A stretch of 64,000 nucleotides of DNA from contig NZ_KQ948029.1 in NCBI RefSeq assembly GCF_001513965.1, forward strand, positions 53,775 through 117,774. The letters are read 5' to 3'. Both the position numbers and the translations under genes were made by a program. Of this stretch, positions 1 through 9,390 are shown piece by piece; position 1 is the stretch's first letter, and every line of letters begins with the position of its first letter. The DNA is from Streptomyces cellostaticus. Lineage in GTDB: Bacteria; Actinomycetota; Actinomycetes; Streptomycetales; Streptomycetaceae. Below the pieces are notes generated by a model. The model searched no databases, was not told where the DNA came from, and saw only the letters and a list, made by a program, of their open reading frames with translations.

Positions 1-3000
1 GGGCGCTGGCCGAACTCGCCGGCGACGGCGCCATGACCTCCGTCTCGCTGCCCGAGGACCGGACGCGGGAACTGATCGCCGACTGGCCGGGGCGCGTGAG
101 TGTCGCCGCGGTCAACTCCCCGGCGTCGGTGGTGGTGGCCGGTGACCCCGAAGCGCTGACCGCGTTCGAGGAGCGCTGTGCCGCCGACGGCATCCGGGCC
201 CGGCGCATCCACGTCGACTACGCCTCGCACTCGCCCCACATGGAGCGGGTCCGCGCGCGCGTCCTCACCGACCTGGCGGGCGTGACCCCGCAGCCGTCCG
301 GGACGCCGCTCTACTCCACGCTGCGCGGCGAACGCTGCGACACCGGCGTCATGGACGCCGCGTACTGGTACGACAACCTGCGCTCCCAGGTCCGCTTCGC
401 CGAGGCGATCGGCGCCGCCCTCGCGGACGGCTACGACACCTTCGTCGAGGTGAGCCCGCACCCCGTGCTCACGACCGGCGTCCAGGAAACCGCCGAGCGG
501 TCCGGGAGCGAGGTGCTGGTCCTGGGCAGCCTGCACCGGGACGAGGGCGAGAGGCACTTCGTCCGCGAACTCGCCCGCGCCCACGCGGGCGGCGTACCCG
601 TCGACTGGCGGGCCGTCTTCCCGGACAGCCCGCCCGCGCACCTGCCCAACTACCCCTTCGAGCACCAGCGGTACTGGCTGGCGCCCGAGGTCCCCGACCG
701 GGTGGCCGACTGGCGCCACCGCATCGAGTGGCGGCCCCTCTCCCCGGCCGCGGGCCCGCTCACCGGCAGGTACCTGGTGGCCGGCTGCGGCACCGGCCCG
801 CAGGAGGACGCCCTGGTCCGTGCCGTCGAGGAGGCCGGCGGCACGGTGCTGCGGCTCACGACCGACGCCGTGGCGGCCGGACGGGACGGGCTCGCCAAGG
901 AGCTGCGGGAGTCGGCCCCGGACGTCACCGCGGTGATCTCCCTCCTGGCCCTGGAGACGGAAGCGGACGGTCCGGGTGACGACCTCAGGGCCGTCACCGC
1001 CAACCTCGCCCTCCACCAGGCGCTCGGCGACGCGGGCGTCGACGCGCCCCTGTGGCTGGTGACGTGCGAGGCCGTGGCGGTGGGACAGGACGACACGGCC
1101 GACCCGGCGCAGGCCATGGTCTGGGGCATCGGACGGGTGATGGGCCTGGAGGCCCCCGAGCGCTGGGGCGGCCTGCTCGACCTGCCCCGGCAGCTCACCG
1201 AGCCCGTACTGCACCGCTTCACCGCCTGCCTCGCCGACGCGGGGGACGAGGACCAGCTCGCGCTGCGCGAGACCGGCTGCCACGTCCGTCGGCTCGTCAG
1301 GGCTCCGCTCGAGCCCGCCGCAACCCCGTGGCAGCCCGCCGGCACGGCCCTGATCACGGGCGGCACCGGCGCCCTCGGCGGCCACGTCGCCCGCCACCTC
1401 GCCCGCACCGGCGCGGACCATCTCGTGCTGGTCGGCCGGTCGGGCGGACAGACGCCGCGGGACGCGGAGCTGGCGGAGGAACTGACCGCCCTGGGCGCCC
1501 GGGTGACGTTCGCGGCCTGCGACGTCACCGACCGCGGCCGGCTGGCGGACCTGGTCGACGGACTGCGGCGGCAGGGGGAGCGGATCCGTACGGTGATGCA
1601 CCTGGCCGGCGTCCCCGACGGACGGGCCGTGGCCGACCTCGACCCGGACGACCTGGCGCGCGTGACCCGGGTGAAGACCCTCGGCGCCCGGCTGCTGGAC
1701 GAACTCTGCCCCGACGCCGAGACGTTCGTGCTCTTCTCCTCCAACGCGGGGGTCTGGGGCAGCGGCCTGCTCGGCGCCTACGCCGCGGGCAACGCCTACC
1801 TCGACGCACTGGCGCACCGGCGCCGGGCGCAGGGCAAGGCCGCGACCAGCGTCGCCTGGGGTGCCTGGGCCGACGGCGGCATGGCCGACGCCGACCTGCC
1901 CGGCCTGATCCGGCGGGGGCTGCGCCCGATGGCTCCCGACAAGGCGGTGCGGGCCCTCCAGCAGGCCCTGGACCAGCAGGACGTCTGCGTCTCGATCGCC
2001 GACGTCGACTGGAACCGGTTCGCCGTCGGCTTCACCGCCGCCCGGCCGCGCCCGCTCATCGAGGACCTGCCCGACGCCGTACGGCAGGCGCCCGCCGCGG
2101 CCGCCCAGGACGGGCCCGGACACGGCCCCACCTGGCGTCAGCGGCTGTCCGGCCTGCCCGAGGACGAGGCCGAGGCAACGCTCGCCGACTGGGTCCGCGC
2201 GCAGGTGGCGGCCGTGCTCGGGCACCCCGACCCGGACGCGGTGGGACTGCACCAGCCCTTCACCGAGCTGGGTTTCGACTCCCTGACGGCGGTGGGGCTG
2301 CGCAACCGGCTGCAGGACGCCACCGGTCTGTCCCTGCCCACCACCCTGGTGTTCGACCACCCCTCGGTCACCGGCGTCGCGGCTCACCTGCGGCCCCAGC
2401 TCACCGCCGGGACACCGCACGCCCCGGCCGCCGGCGACGGCGGCATGCTGCGCACCCTGTACGAGGCGTCCGTACGGCAGGGACGCTTCGACTCCTACCT
2501 GGAGCTGCTCGGGGAACTGTCCGGCCACCGGGACCACTTCGAGGGCTCCGAGGACCTGGCCACGCCGGTCGACCTCGTGGAACTGGCCGCCGGACCGGGC
2601 GAGGTCCGCCTGATCTGCTGTGCCGGTACGGCGCCGGTGGCGGGGCCGCACGAATTCCTCCGGCTGGCCGGCGCCCTCAAGGACCGGCTGCCGGTGTCCG
2701 CGCTGCCGCAGCCGGGCTACGAGCCGGGCGAGCAGCTGCCCGCGTCGCTGGCGGCGGTCCTCGGCGTCCAGGCGGACGCCGTCCTCAAGTCCGCGGACGG
2801 GCCGTACGTGCTCGTCGGCCACTCCGCGGGCGCCATGATGGCGCACGCCCTGGGGGCCGAACTCGCCGACCGCGGCCGCCCGCCGCTCGGCATCGTCCTG
2901 ATCGACGTCTATCCGCCCGGACAGCAGCAGGCGGTGCACGACTGGCTCGCGGAGCTGACCGACACGATGTTCGGCCGCGAGGGGGTGCGGGTGGACGACA

Positions 3001-3251
3001 CCCGGCTCACCGCCCTGGGCGCGTACCACCGGTTCACCCGCGCATGGCGGCCGCAGGACCTCGCCGTCCCGACCCTGCTGGTCCGGGCCTCCGAGCCGCT
3101 GGGGCAGTGGCCGGACGGCGCGTCCTGGCAGTCCACGTGGCCGTTCCCGCACGAGTGCGTGGACGTGCCGGGCAACCACTTCTCGATGGTGCACGAGCAC
3201 GCCGAAGCCGTCGCCGACCACATCCGCACATGGACAGGGAACCTGGCATGA
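1..3251 (+). CDS. lkmAIII: Modular type I PKS, final module (AT-KR-ACP-TE), 5'-truncated
   Basis: This is the terminal extension module of a macrolide PKS. The frame is open from base 3, so the KS and the first half of the AT, including its catalytic Ser, lie outside the window. The AT remnant carries YASH at 219-230, the usual sign of methylmalonyl-CoA selectivity. The KR has a TGGTGALGG nucleotide loop near base 1360 and an intact Ser/Tyr/Asn set. It lacks the LDD motif and has a Trp before the catalytic Tyr, which suggests an A-type (L-hydroxy) outcome as in DEBS module 6. The ACP has GFDSL with its Ser codon at 2280. The TE has GHSAG (Ser codon 2823) and a GNHFSM histidine region, and should release a macrolactone. 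The name rests on synteny with lankamycin genes. The stop overlaps the next start (ATGA), so the two are translationally coupled. Confidence 0.88.
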   Translation, partial: ALAELAGDGAMTSVSLPEDRTRELIADWPGRVSVAAVNSPASVVVAGDPEALTAFEERCAADGIRARRIHVDYASHSPHMERVRARVLTDLAGVTPQPSGTPLYSTLRGERCDTGVMDAAYWYDNLRSQVRFAEAIGAALADGYDTFVEVSPHPVLTTGVQETAERSGSEVLVLGSLHRDEGERHFVRELARAHAGGVPVDWRAVFPDSPPAHLPNYPFEHQRYWLAPEVPDRVADWRHRIEWRPLSPAAGPLTGRYLVAGCGTGPQEDALVRAVEEAGGTVLRLTTDAVAAGRDGLAKELRESAPDVTAVISLLALETEADGPGDDLRAVTANLALHQALGDAGVDAPLWLVTCEAVAVGQDDTADPAQAMVWGIGRVMGLEAPERWGGLLDLPRQLTEPVLHRFTACLADAGDEDQLALRETGCHVRRLVRAPLEPAATPWQPAGTALITGGTGALGGHVARHLARTGADHLVLVGRSGGQTPRDAELAEELTALGARVTFAACDVTDRGRLADLVDGLRRQGERIRTVMHLAGVPDGRAVADLDPDDLARVTRVKTLGARLLDELCPDAETFVLFSSNAGVWGSGLLGAYAAGNAYLDALAHRRRAQGKAATSVAWGAWADGGMADADLPGLIRRGLRPMAPDKAVRALQQALDQQDVCVSIADVDWNRFAVGFTAARPRPLIEDLPDAVRQAPAAAAQDGPGHGPTWRQRLSGLPEDEAEATLADWVRAQVAAVLGHPDPDAVGLHQPFTELGFDSLTAVGLRNRLQDATGLSLPTTLVFDHPSVTGVAAHLRPQLTAGTPHAPAAGDGGMLRTLYEASVRQGRFDSYLELLGELSGHRDHFEGSEDLATPVDLVELAAGPGEVRLICCAGTAPVAGPHEFLRLAGALKDRLPVSALPQPGYEPGEQLPASLAAVLGVQADAVLKSADGPYVLVGHSAGAMMAHALGAELADRGRPPLGIVLIDVYPPGQQQAVHDWLAELTDTMFGREGVRVDDTRLTALGAYHRFTRAWRPQDLAVPTLLVRASEPLGQWPDGASWQSTWPFPHECVDVPGNHFSMVHEHAEAVADHIRTWTGNLA

Positions 3252-4333
3252 AAACCACAGACCGAAGCCGGCTCGGCAGCCGGCTCCAGATGGCCCGCGG
3301 CTGGTACTGGGCCTTCGGCGTGAACGGCGACCCGTATGCGATGCTCCTGTGCGGGCAGGACGACGAACCGGGCCGCTGGTACGAGCAGATCCGCTCGGCT
3401 GATCCCGGGCTCTTCCACAGCCGCTCCGGCGCCCGGGTCGTGACCCGGTACGCCGCCGCCGCCGAGGTCCTGGACGGCCCGGGGTTCACCCGGACCGCGC
3501 AGGAGGCGGACGCGGACTGGGCCCAGCCGTTCCTGGACGTGCGCGCGGCCGTCGGACCGCAGCTGCCCGCCGTGGACGAACTGGCCGGGGAGTACCGGGC
3601 GTTGCTGCCGCGGACGGGGACGCGCTTCGACCTGATGCGGGACCTCGCGCGCGAGGTCCCGGTCCGCGGCGTGATCGCGCGGTACGGGCTCACCGGCGAG
3701 GACGCGCGACGCCTCACCGCCCTGCTGCGCTCCAGCGCCACGGCCCTGGACGCCCGGCTGACCCCGCAGCTGCTGGCCGTGACCGAACAGACCGTGGCCG
3801 CGCTGGCGGGCCTGCGCGAACTGGCGGGCGCCGACGGCGTTCTGGCGGGCGCCGGTTGCGAGACGGCGGCCAACACGGTGTGCAACGCCGTACTGGCCAC
3901 CCTCCGCACTCCGGGGCTGGCCGGCCGGCTGGCCGACGACCCGGACCTGGCCGACCGCATCGTGGCGGAGACCCTGCGTACCGCGCCCCCGGTCCATCTC
4001 GAAAGCCGCCGTGCCCTCGCCGCACAGACGGTCCACGGCACCCGGGTCGCGGAGGGCGAGGAGGTGGTGGTGGCCGTCGCGGCGGCCAACCGCGACCCCG
4101 AGGTGTTCGCCGCGCCCGACCGGTTCGACGTGGACCGCGCCGGCACACCACAGGCTCTGACGTCGGGCCTCGGCCACCGGGACGGACTGGACGAGTTCGC
4201 CGCCCGGCACGCCGTCGCGGCACTGCGCGCCCTCGCCGATGTGCTGCCCGGCACGACACTGGCGGGCCCCGTGGTCCACCGCCGCCGTTCGCCCGTACTG
4301 CGGGGCATCAGCCGGTGCCCGGTCGAGATCTGA
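3248..4333 (+). CDS. Heme-less cytochrome P450-like glycosyltransferase helper (DesVIII/EryCII family)
   Basis: A 361-residue P450-fold protein. It keeps a K-helix ETLR motif and an NRDPEVF segment, but the FGxGxHxCxG heme loop is replaced by a SGLGHRDGLDEF segment with no Cys. That loss is the hallmark of the DesVIII/EryCII family, which activates the partner glycosyltransferase and has no oxygenase activity. It lies directly upstream of a DesVII/EryCIII-like glycosyltransferase with a 9-bp gap and overlaps the PKS stop by 4 bp, the same arrangement as in the pikromycin and erythromycin clusters. The role is inferred from family and context. Heme-independent function is expected because the axial ligand is absent. 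Confidence 0.85.
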   Translation: MKTTDRSRLGSRLQMARGWYWAFGVNGDPYAMLLCGQDDEPGRWYEQIRSADPGLFHSRSGARVVTRYAAAAEVLDGPGFTRTAQEADADWAQPFLDVRAAVGPQLPAVDELAGEYRALLPRTGTRFDLMRDLAREVPVRGVIARYGLTGEDARRLTALLRSSATALDARLTPQLLAVTEQTVAALAGLRELAGADGVLAGAGCETAANTVCNAVLATLRTPGLAGRLADDPDLADRIVAETLRTAPPVHLESRRALAAQTVHGTRVAEGEEVVVAVAAANRDPEVFAAPDRFDVDRAGTPQALTSGLGHRDGLDEFAARHAVAALRALADVLPGTTLAGPVVHRRRSPVLRGISRCPVEI

Positions 4334-4342
4334 GGACTTCTG

Positions 4343-5611
4343 ATGCGCATCGTCTTCTCCGCCATGACGAGCAAGACCCACTTCTACCCGCTCGTCCCGC
4401 TCGCCTGGGCCTGTCGTGCCGCCGGGCACGAGGTCCGGGTCGTCGGGTCGCCGGGGCTGACCGAGATCACCACCGCCGCCGGTCTGACGGCGGTGCCCGT
4501 GGGCGAGGACGTCGACCTCGTCGGGCACATGAGCGCGGTCGGCGAGGACATGATCAAGTACGTGCGGTCGCTGGACTTCGGCGACGCCGCCCTGAAGACC
4601 GCGACCTGGGACCACCTGCTGGGCATGCAGACCGCCCTCACGCCCAACCTCTACGGGCTGATGACCCCGGACTCCCTGGTCGACGGGATGGTCGAGTTCT
4701 GCCGCTCATGGCAGCCGGACCTGCTGATCTGGGAACCGCTGACCTTCGCCGCCCCGATCGCGGCCAAGGTGACCGGAGCGGCCCACGCCCGGCTGCTGTG
4801 GGGCCCGGACATCGTCACGAAGGCCCGCCGCGCCTTCCTGGACCTGCGTGACCGGCAGGAGCCGGAGCACCGGGAGGACCCCTTCGCGGAGTGGATCGAA
4901 TGGAGCCTGAGCCGGCACGGGGTGGCGCCGGCGCCGGAGTTCGACGAGGAGATGGCCGTCGGCCAGTGGAGCATCGACCCCGTACCGGCCAGTATGCGCC
5001 TGGACCTGGGGCTGCCGACCGTGGGGATGCGCTACGTCGACTACAACGGGCCCTCCGTCGTGCCGGACTGGCTGCGCGAGCCGCCCACCAGGCGCCGGGT
5101 GTGCCTCACGATGGGTGTCTCGGGACGCGACAGCGGGGTGGAGGTGGTCACCACCGGCGAGCTCCTGGAAGCCGTCGCCGACATCGATGCCGAGTTCGTC
5201 GCCACGCTCGACGCCCAGCAGCTGGAATCGGTCCCCCACGTTCCCGACAACGTCCGCACGGTCGACTTCGTCCCGATGCACGCCCTGCTGCCCACCTGTG
5301 ACCTGGTCGCCCACCACGGCGGGCCGGGCACCTGGCACACCGCGGCGATCCACGGCGTGCCGCAGATCCTGCTGCCCGTCGGCTGGGACACCGACGAGCG
5401 GGCCCGGGGGACGGTGGAGAGCGGTATGGGGCTGTCGGTGCCGCTTCCGGAACTGACGGCGGATCGATTCCGGGAAAGTGTCCTCCGCGTCCTCGGGGAC
5501 CCGGCATTTCGCGAGGGTGCGGCGAGAGTACGGGACGAGATCCTGTCCGAGCCGGCGCCGACGGAAGTCGTCGGTGTGCTGGAGAAGATGACCGCCGCGC
5601 ACCGGAAATGA
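4343..5611 (+). CDS. Macrolide glycosyltransferase (DesVII/EryCIII family)
   Basis: A 422-residue GT-B enzyme that should move a deoxysugar from dTDP to the macrolactone. The N-terminal acceptor domain begins MRIVFSAMTSKTHFYPLVPL. The C-terminal nucleotide-sugar domain has the family motif HHGGPGTWHTAAIHGVPQ followed by LPVGWDTDERA. It sits 9 bp after its presumed P450-like activator with a GAGGA ribosome site just before the ATG. Lankamycin carries chalcose and arcanose; which sugar this enzyme attaches cannot be read from the sequence. EryCIII-type enzymes work on the C-5 hydroxyl, which would suggest the chalcose step. Confidence 0.85.
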   Translation: MRIVFSAMTSKTHFYPLVPLAWACRAAGHEVRVVGSPGLTEITTAAGLTAVPVGEDVDLVGHMSAVGEDMIKYVRSLDFGDAALKTATWDHLLGMQTALTPNLYGLMTPDSLVDGMVEFCRSWQPDLLIWEPLTFAAPIAAKVTGAAHARLLWGPDIVTKARRAFLDLRDRQEPEHREDPFAEWIEWSLSRHGVAPAPEFDEEMAVGQWSIDPVPASMRLDLGLPTVGMRYVDYNGPSVVPDWLREPPTRRRVCLTMGVSGRDSGVEVVTTGELLEAVADIDAEFVATLDAQQLESVPHVPDNVRTVDFVPMHALLPTCDLVAHHGGPGTWHTAAIHGVPQILLPVGWDTDERARGTVESGMGLSVPLPELTADRFRESVLRVLGDPAFREGAARVRDEILSEPAPTEVVGVLEKMTAAHRK

Positions 5612-5704
5612 CAGAGAGAAGCCGCGGGAATACAGTGCAGCTTCGCCGGTTCACGCAGGCCTTGTAACTCCCTAGTGGGGAGGTCGAGTTCGGGTCGAGG
5701 CGCC

Positions 5705-5734
5705 TTGTGGGCCGTCTGACGATCTTGCTAGGGT
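5705..5734 (+). promoter_or_regulatory. Candidate sigma70-type promoter for the beta-glucosidase gene
   Basis: The 229-bp gap between the glycosyltransferase and the beta-glucosidase is visibly A+T-richer than its surroundings. It holds TTGTGG (5705-5710), an 18-bp spacer and TAGGGT (5729-5734). The hexamers match consensus only in part and no start site is known. Confidence 0.35.
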
Positions 5735-5840
5735 CGCTGCCGATATTGAGATCGCGCCGCTTCGGAAAGCACAGTCGTATTAAGGCGTCTTTGCGCCGGA
5801 ATTCTTGGCTACGGAGACACCACATGCCGGGAAGAGGGAA

Positions 5841-8282
5841 ATGAAACGACGAATATGGGTGCCCTCCGTATTTTTGACGGTTCTGGCGCTGCTGAACCTG
5901 GGCGCCGCCCCCGGATCTCCCGGTCGTGAGGAAAGCCGCGCCGACCGTCTCGTCGCGCAGATGACGCTGGACGAGAAGCTCTCGTTCGTGCACTGGGGTT
6001 ATGACACGACGGACCCGACGGCCATGGTCTATCTGCCGGGCGTACCCCGCCTCGGCATTCCGAAGCTGCGCGCCACCGACGGGCCCGCGGGCGTGACGAT
6101 CCACCGCCCGTCGCTGGCGATGCCCGCCCCCGTCAGCCTCGCCTCGTCCTTCGACGACGGCCTCGCCGAGAAGTACGGACAGGTGCTGGGCCGGGAGGGC
6201 CGCGCGTTCAACATGGACGTGCTCTTCGCCCCGATGGTGAACAGCATCCGGGTGCCGCAGGCCGGGCGGAACTTCGAGACGTTCAGCGAGGACCCGCTCC
6301 TCACCGGGCGCACGGCGGCCGCCGAGATCAAGGGCATCCAGAGCCAGGGCCTGATGGCGACGGTCAAGCACTATGCCGCCAACACCCAGGAGAACAACCG
6401 CATGGGTGTCGACGTCAAGGTGGACGACCGCACCCTCCACGAGATGGAGCTTCCCGGCTTCGAGGCCGCCGCCGAGGCAGGGACCGCCTCGGTGATGTGC
6501 GCCTACCCCAAGGTCAACGGCGAACCCGCCTGCGGCAACGGCCAGTTGCTGAACGGCATCCTCCGGGAGCAGCTGAAGTTCCAGGGCTTCGTGACCTCCG
6601 ACTGGCTGGCCACGCACAGCACGGACGCCATCACCAAGGGACTCGACCAGGAACTGGGCATCGACACGACCGAGGCCATTCCGCCCGGCGGCGAGGTCCC
6701 CGGCGGCAAGTACTTCGGTGACACGCTCAAGAAGGCCGTCACGGACGGCACCATCCCCCTGTCCGTCCTCGACCGGTCCGTGAACCGGATCGTCGGACAG
6801 ATGGACCGCTTCGGCCTGCTGGACAAGAACCCGCCGCCGCGGCCCCAGCGCGATCTCCCGGGCGGCACCCGGGTGGCCCAGAAGGTGGCCGAGTCCGGTG
6901 CGGTGCTGCTGCGCAACCAGGACCGGATGCTGCCGCTCGACGCGGCCGCCACGGACAACCTCGCGGTGATCGGCCCGACGGCCAAGACCCCCAAGGTGAC
7001 CGGCCTCGGCAGCTCCTACATCGTCCCCGACGTGGCCACCGCCCCGCTGGACACCATTACGAAGAAGCTGGGCGCCGGCGCGCACGTCTCCTACGCCGAG
7101 GGCGAGAACATCGAGGGCGAGCCGATCCCGGCGTCCGCCCTCCAGCCGGCCTTCGCCGGCGGCACGGTCCTGCAGCCCGCCAAGAGCGGTGTCATCTACG
7201 ACGGCAAGCTGACCGTGGACAAGGCCGGCCTCTACCGCATCGCGGCCCGCGTCACCGGCGGCAACGGCGCCATCCAGATCGACAACGGCGACTTCATCAG
7301 CATCGGTGAGGTGTTCGGCAAGCTCACCAGTGTTCCGCTGAAGCTGACCGCCGGCACACACACCGTCAAGATCAGCGGCGGGGCGGTCGTCGGCAAGCCG
7401 ATGACGCTGGACCTGAGCTGGGTGACCCCGGCCAAGGCCCAGGAGGCGATCGACCAGGCCGTCGCCACCGCACGCAAGGCCACGACCGCGGTGGTCTTCG
7501 CCTATGACGACGGCGCCGAGGGCAGCGACCGGACCTCCCTGTCCCTGCCCGGCCACCAGGACGAGCTGATCAAGGCCGTCACGGCCGCCAACCCCCGTAC
7601 GGTCGTCGTCCTGAACACCGGCTCGTCCGTCACGATGCCCTGGCTCGACAAGACCCGTGCGGTCCTCGACATGTGGTACCCCGGGCAGGCCGGGGCGGAG
7701 GCCACCGCCGACCTGCTGTTCGGCGACGCCGAGCCGGGCGGCCGGCTCAGCCAGACCTTCCCCGCCTCCGAGCAGGCCACCCCGGTCGCCGGCGATCCCG
7801 GGCGCTACCCCGGCGTGGACGGCGTCGTGCGGTACTCCGAAGGCATCTACAGCGGATACCGGTGGTACGACCACCAGGGCGTCAAGCCGCTCTTCCCGTT
7901 CGGCTTCGGCCTGTCCTACACGTCCTTCGCCTACGAGGACCAGGCCGTCAAGCGCACGGCGGACGGTTTCGACGTCGACGTGACGGTGCGCAACACCGGC
8001 AACCGGCCGGGCAGCGAGGTCGTCCAGGTCTACCTCGGCCCCAGCGGGCAGCTCACGCTCGACCAGGCGGACAAGGCCCTGGCCGGCTACCAGAAGGTGG
8101 AGCTGAAGGCCGGGGAGTCCCGGCGCGTGCACCTCCACGTCGCCGAACGCGCCCTTCAGTACTGGGACACCTCGGCCGGTGCCTGGAAGCTCGGCGGCGG
8201 CGAGCGCCGTGTCCTCATCGGCTCCTCGTCGGACCAGATCCGGCTCACCGCGACCGTCCGGGCCGACCGGCCCGGCCAGTAG
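5841..8282 (+). CDS. Secreted family 3 beta-glucosidase (DesR/OleR-like macrolide reactivation enzyme)
   Basis: An 813-residue glycoside hydrolase family 3 protein. I chose the ATG at 5841, with an AAGAGGGA ribosome site, over the upstream TTG at 5805. The product then starts MKRRIW followed by a hydrophobic stretch, a plausible Sec signal. The GH3 barrel contains the TSDW nucleophile motif with Asp254. A PA14-like insert lies near residues 440-520, followed by the second GH3 domain and a fibronectin III-like tail. DesR and OleR remove glucose that inactivates the exported macrolide, so this suggests a glucosylation self-resistance cycle. No partner inactivating glucosyltransferase is visible in the window. 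Confidence 0.85.
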   Translation: MKRRIWVPSVFLTVLALLNLGAAPGSPGREESRADRLVAQMTLDEKLSFVHWGYDTTDPTAMVYLPGVPRLGIPKLRATDGPAGVTIHRPSLAMPAPVSLASSFDDGLAEKYGQVLGREGRAFNMDVLFAPMVNSIRVPQAGRNFETFSEDPLLTGRTAAAEIKGIQSQGLMATVKHYAANTQENNRMGVDVKVDDRTLHEMELPGFEAAAEAGTASVMCAYPKVNGEPACGNGQLLNGILREQLKFQGFVTSDWLATHSTDAITKGLDQELGIDTTEAIPPGGEVPGGKYFGDTLKKAVTDGTIPLSVLDRSVNRIVGQMDRFGLLDKNPPPRPQRDLPGGTRVAQKVAESGAVLLRNQDRMLPLDAAATDNLAVIGPTAKTPKVTGLGSSYIVPDVATAPLDTITKKLGAGAHVSYAEGENIEGEPIPASALQPAFAGGTVLQPAKSGVIYDGKLTVDKAGLYRIAARVTGGNGAIQIDNGDFISIGEVFGKLTSVPLKLTAGTHTVKISGGAVVGKPMTLDLSWVTPAKAQEAIDQAVATARKATTAVVFAYDDGAEGSDRTSLSLPGHQDELIKAVTAANPRTVVVLNTGSSVTMPWLDKTRAVLDMWYPGQAGAEATADLLFGDAEPGGRLSQTFPASEQATPVAGDPGRYPGVDGVVRYSEGIYSGYRWYDHQGVKPLFPFGFGLSYTSFAYEDQAVKRTADGFDVDVTVRNTGNRPGSEVVQVYLGPSGQLTLDQADKALAGYQKVELKAGESRRVHLHVAERALQYWDTSAGAWKLGGGERRVLIGSSSDQIRLTATVRADRPGQ

Positions 8283-8290
8283 GAGTGACC

Positions 8291-9334
8291 GTGTCCGCAC
8301 ACCAGGCCCGACAGGAAGAACCAGCCGTGACCGACCCCGAGGCCCCGGATCCGTACGTGCGGCTCGGACGCCTGGCCACCCGGGTGAGCCGGCTGTGGCT
8401 CGGCACCGTCAACTTCAGCGGCCGGGTCGAGGACGACGACGCCCTGACCCTGATGGACGAGGCCCTCGACCGCGGGATCAACTGCGTGGACACCGCCGAC
8501 ATCTACGGCTGGCGGGTGCACAAGGGACACACCGAGGAACTGGTCGGCCGCTGGCTCGCCCAGGGCGGCGGCCGCAGGGACAAGGTCGTACTCGCGACCA
8601 AGGTCGGCGGCGAGATGAGCGAACAGGCCAACGACGGCGGCCTGTCCGCCCGTCACATCGTCGCCGCCTGCGAACAGTCCCTGCGCCGCCTCGGCGTGGA
8701 GTGCATCGACCTCTACCAGATGCATCACATCGACCGCGCCGCGCCGTGGGACGAGGTGTGGCAGGCCATGGACCGCCTGGTGGCGAGCGGGAAGATCCTG
8801 TACGTCGGCTCCTCCAACTTCGCCGGCTGGCACATCTGCGAGGCGCAGGCGAGCGCCGCCCGCCGCAACGCGCTCGGCCTGGCCTCCGAGCAGTGCCTGT
8901 ACAACCTGGCGGTCCGCCACGCCGAACTGGAGGTCCTGCCGGCCGCCCGGCACCACGGCCTGGCGACCCTCGCCTGGTCACCGCTGCACGGCGGCCTCCT
9001 CAGCGGTGTACTGGACAAGCTGCGCTCCGGCACCGCCGTCAAGTCCGCCCAGGGGCGCGCCCAGACACTCCTGCCTTCGCTGCGCCCCGCCATCGAGGAG
9101 TACGAGGCGTTCTGCGGCCGTATCGGCCGGCACCCCGCGGAGGTCGGCCTGGCCTGGGTGCTGTCCCGGCCGGGCATCACCGGCGCCGTCATCGGGCCGC
9201 GCACCGTCGAGCAGCTGGACTCGGCGCTGCGCGCCACCCGCCTTCGCCTCGCAGACGAGGAACTCGCCGAACTCGACCGGATCTTCCCGCCGGTCGGCCG
9301 GGGCGGCCCGGCACCCGAGGCCTGGGCCCAGTGA
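8291..9334 (+). CDS. Aldo/keto reductase, deoxysugar 2,3-reductase type (EryBII/TylCII-like)
   Basis: A 347-residue aldo/keto reductase. It has the NTADIYG-like segment CVDTADIYG with the catalytic Tyr, an ATKVGGEM strand, LYQMHHID with the conserved His, GSSNFAGWHI, and the NADPH-binding AVIGPRTVEQLDSAL near the C terminus. In erythromycin and tylosin clusters such enzymes reduce the 2,3-unsaturated intermediate during 2,6-dideoxy-L-hexose formation, which fits an arcanose-type branched sugar here. GTG 8291 has AGGAG 5 bp upstream. GTG 8327 is an alternative with AGGAAGAA upstream. It lies 8 bp after the beta-glucosidase stop. Confidence 0.8.
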   Translation: MSAHQARQEEPAVTDPEAPDPYVRLGRLATRVSRLWLGTVNFSGRVEDDDALTLMDEALDRGINCVDTADIYGWRVHKGHTEELVGRWLAQGGGRRDKVVLATKVGGEMSEQANDGGLSARHIVAACEQSLRRLGVECIDLYQMHHIDRAAPWDEVWQAMDRLVASGKILYVGSSNFAGWHICEAQASAARRNALGLASEQCLYNLAVRHAELEVLPAARHHGLATLAWSPLHGGLLSGVLDKLRSGTAVKSAQGRAQTLLPSLRPAIEEYEAFCGRIGRHPAEVGLAWVLSRPGITGAVIGPRTVEQLDSALRATRLRLADEELAELDRIFPPVGRGGPAPEAWAQ

Positions 9335-9390
9335 CGGCCCACCGCCCGGTTTTCCAGCACCGCGACCAAGAAACGAAAGGGACGGATCGA

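Noticed and set aside
5148..8300. Leftward open frame of about 1050 codons opposite the glycosyltransferase and beta-glucosidase
   Set aside because: It spans two well-supported + strand genes and their A+T-rich gap, with shadow-type composition.
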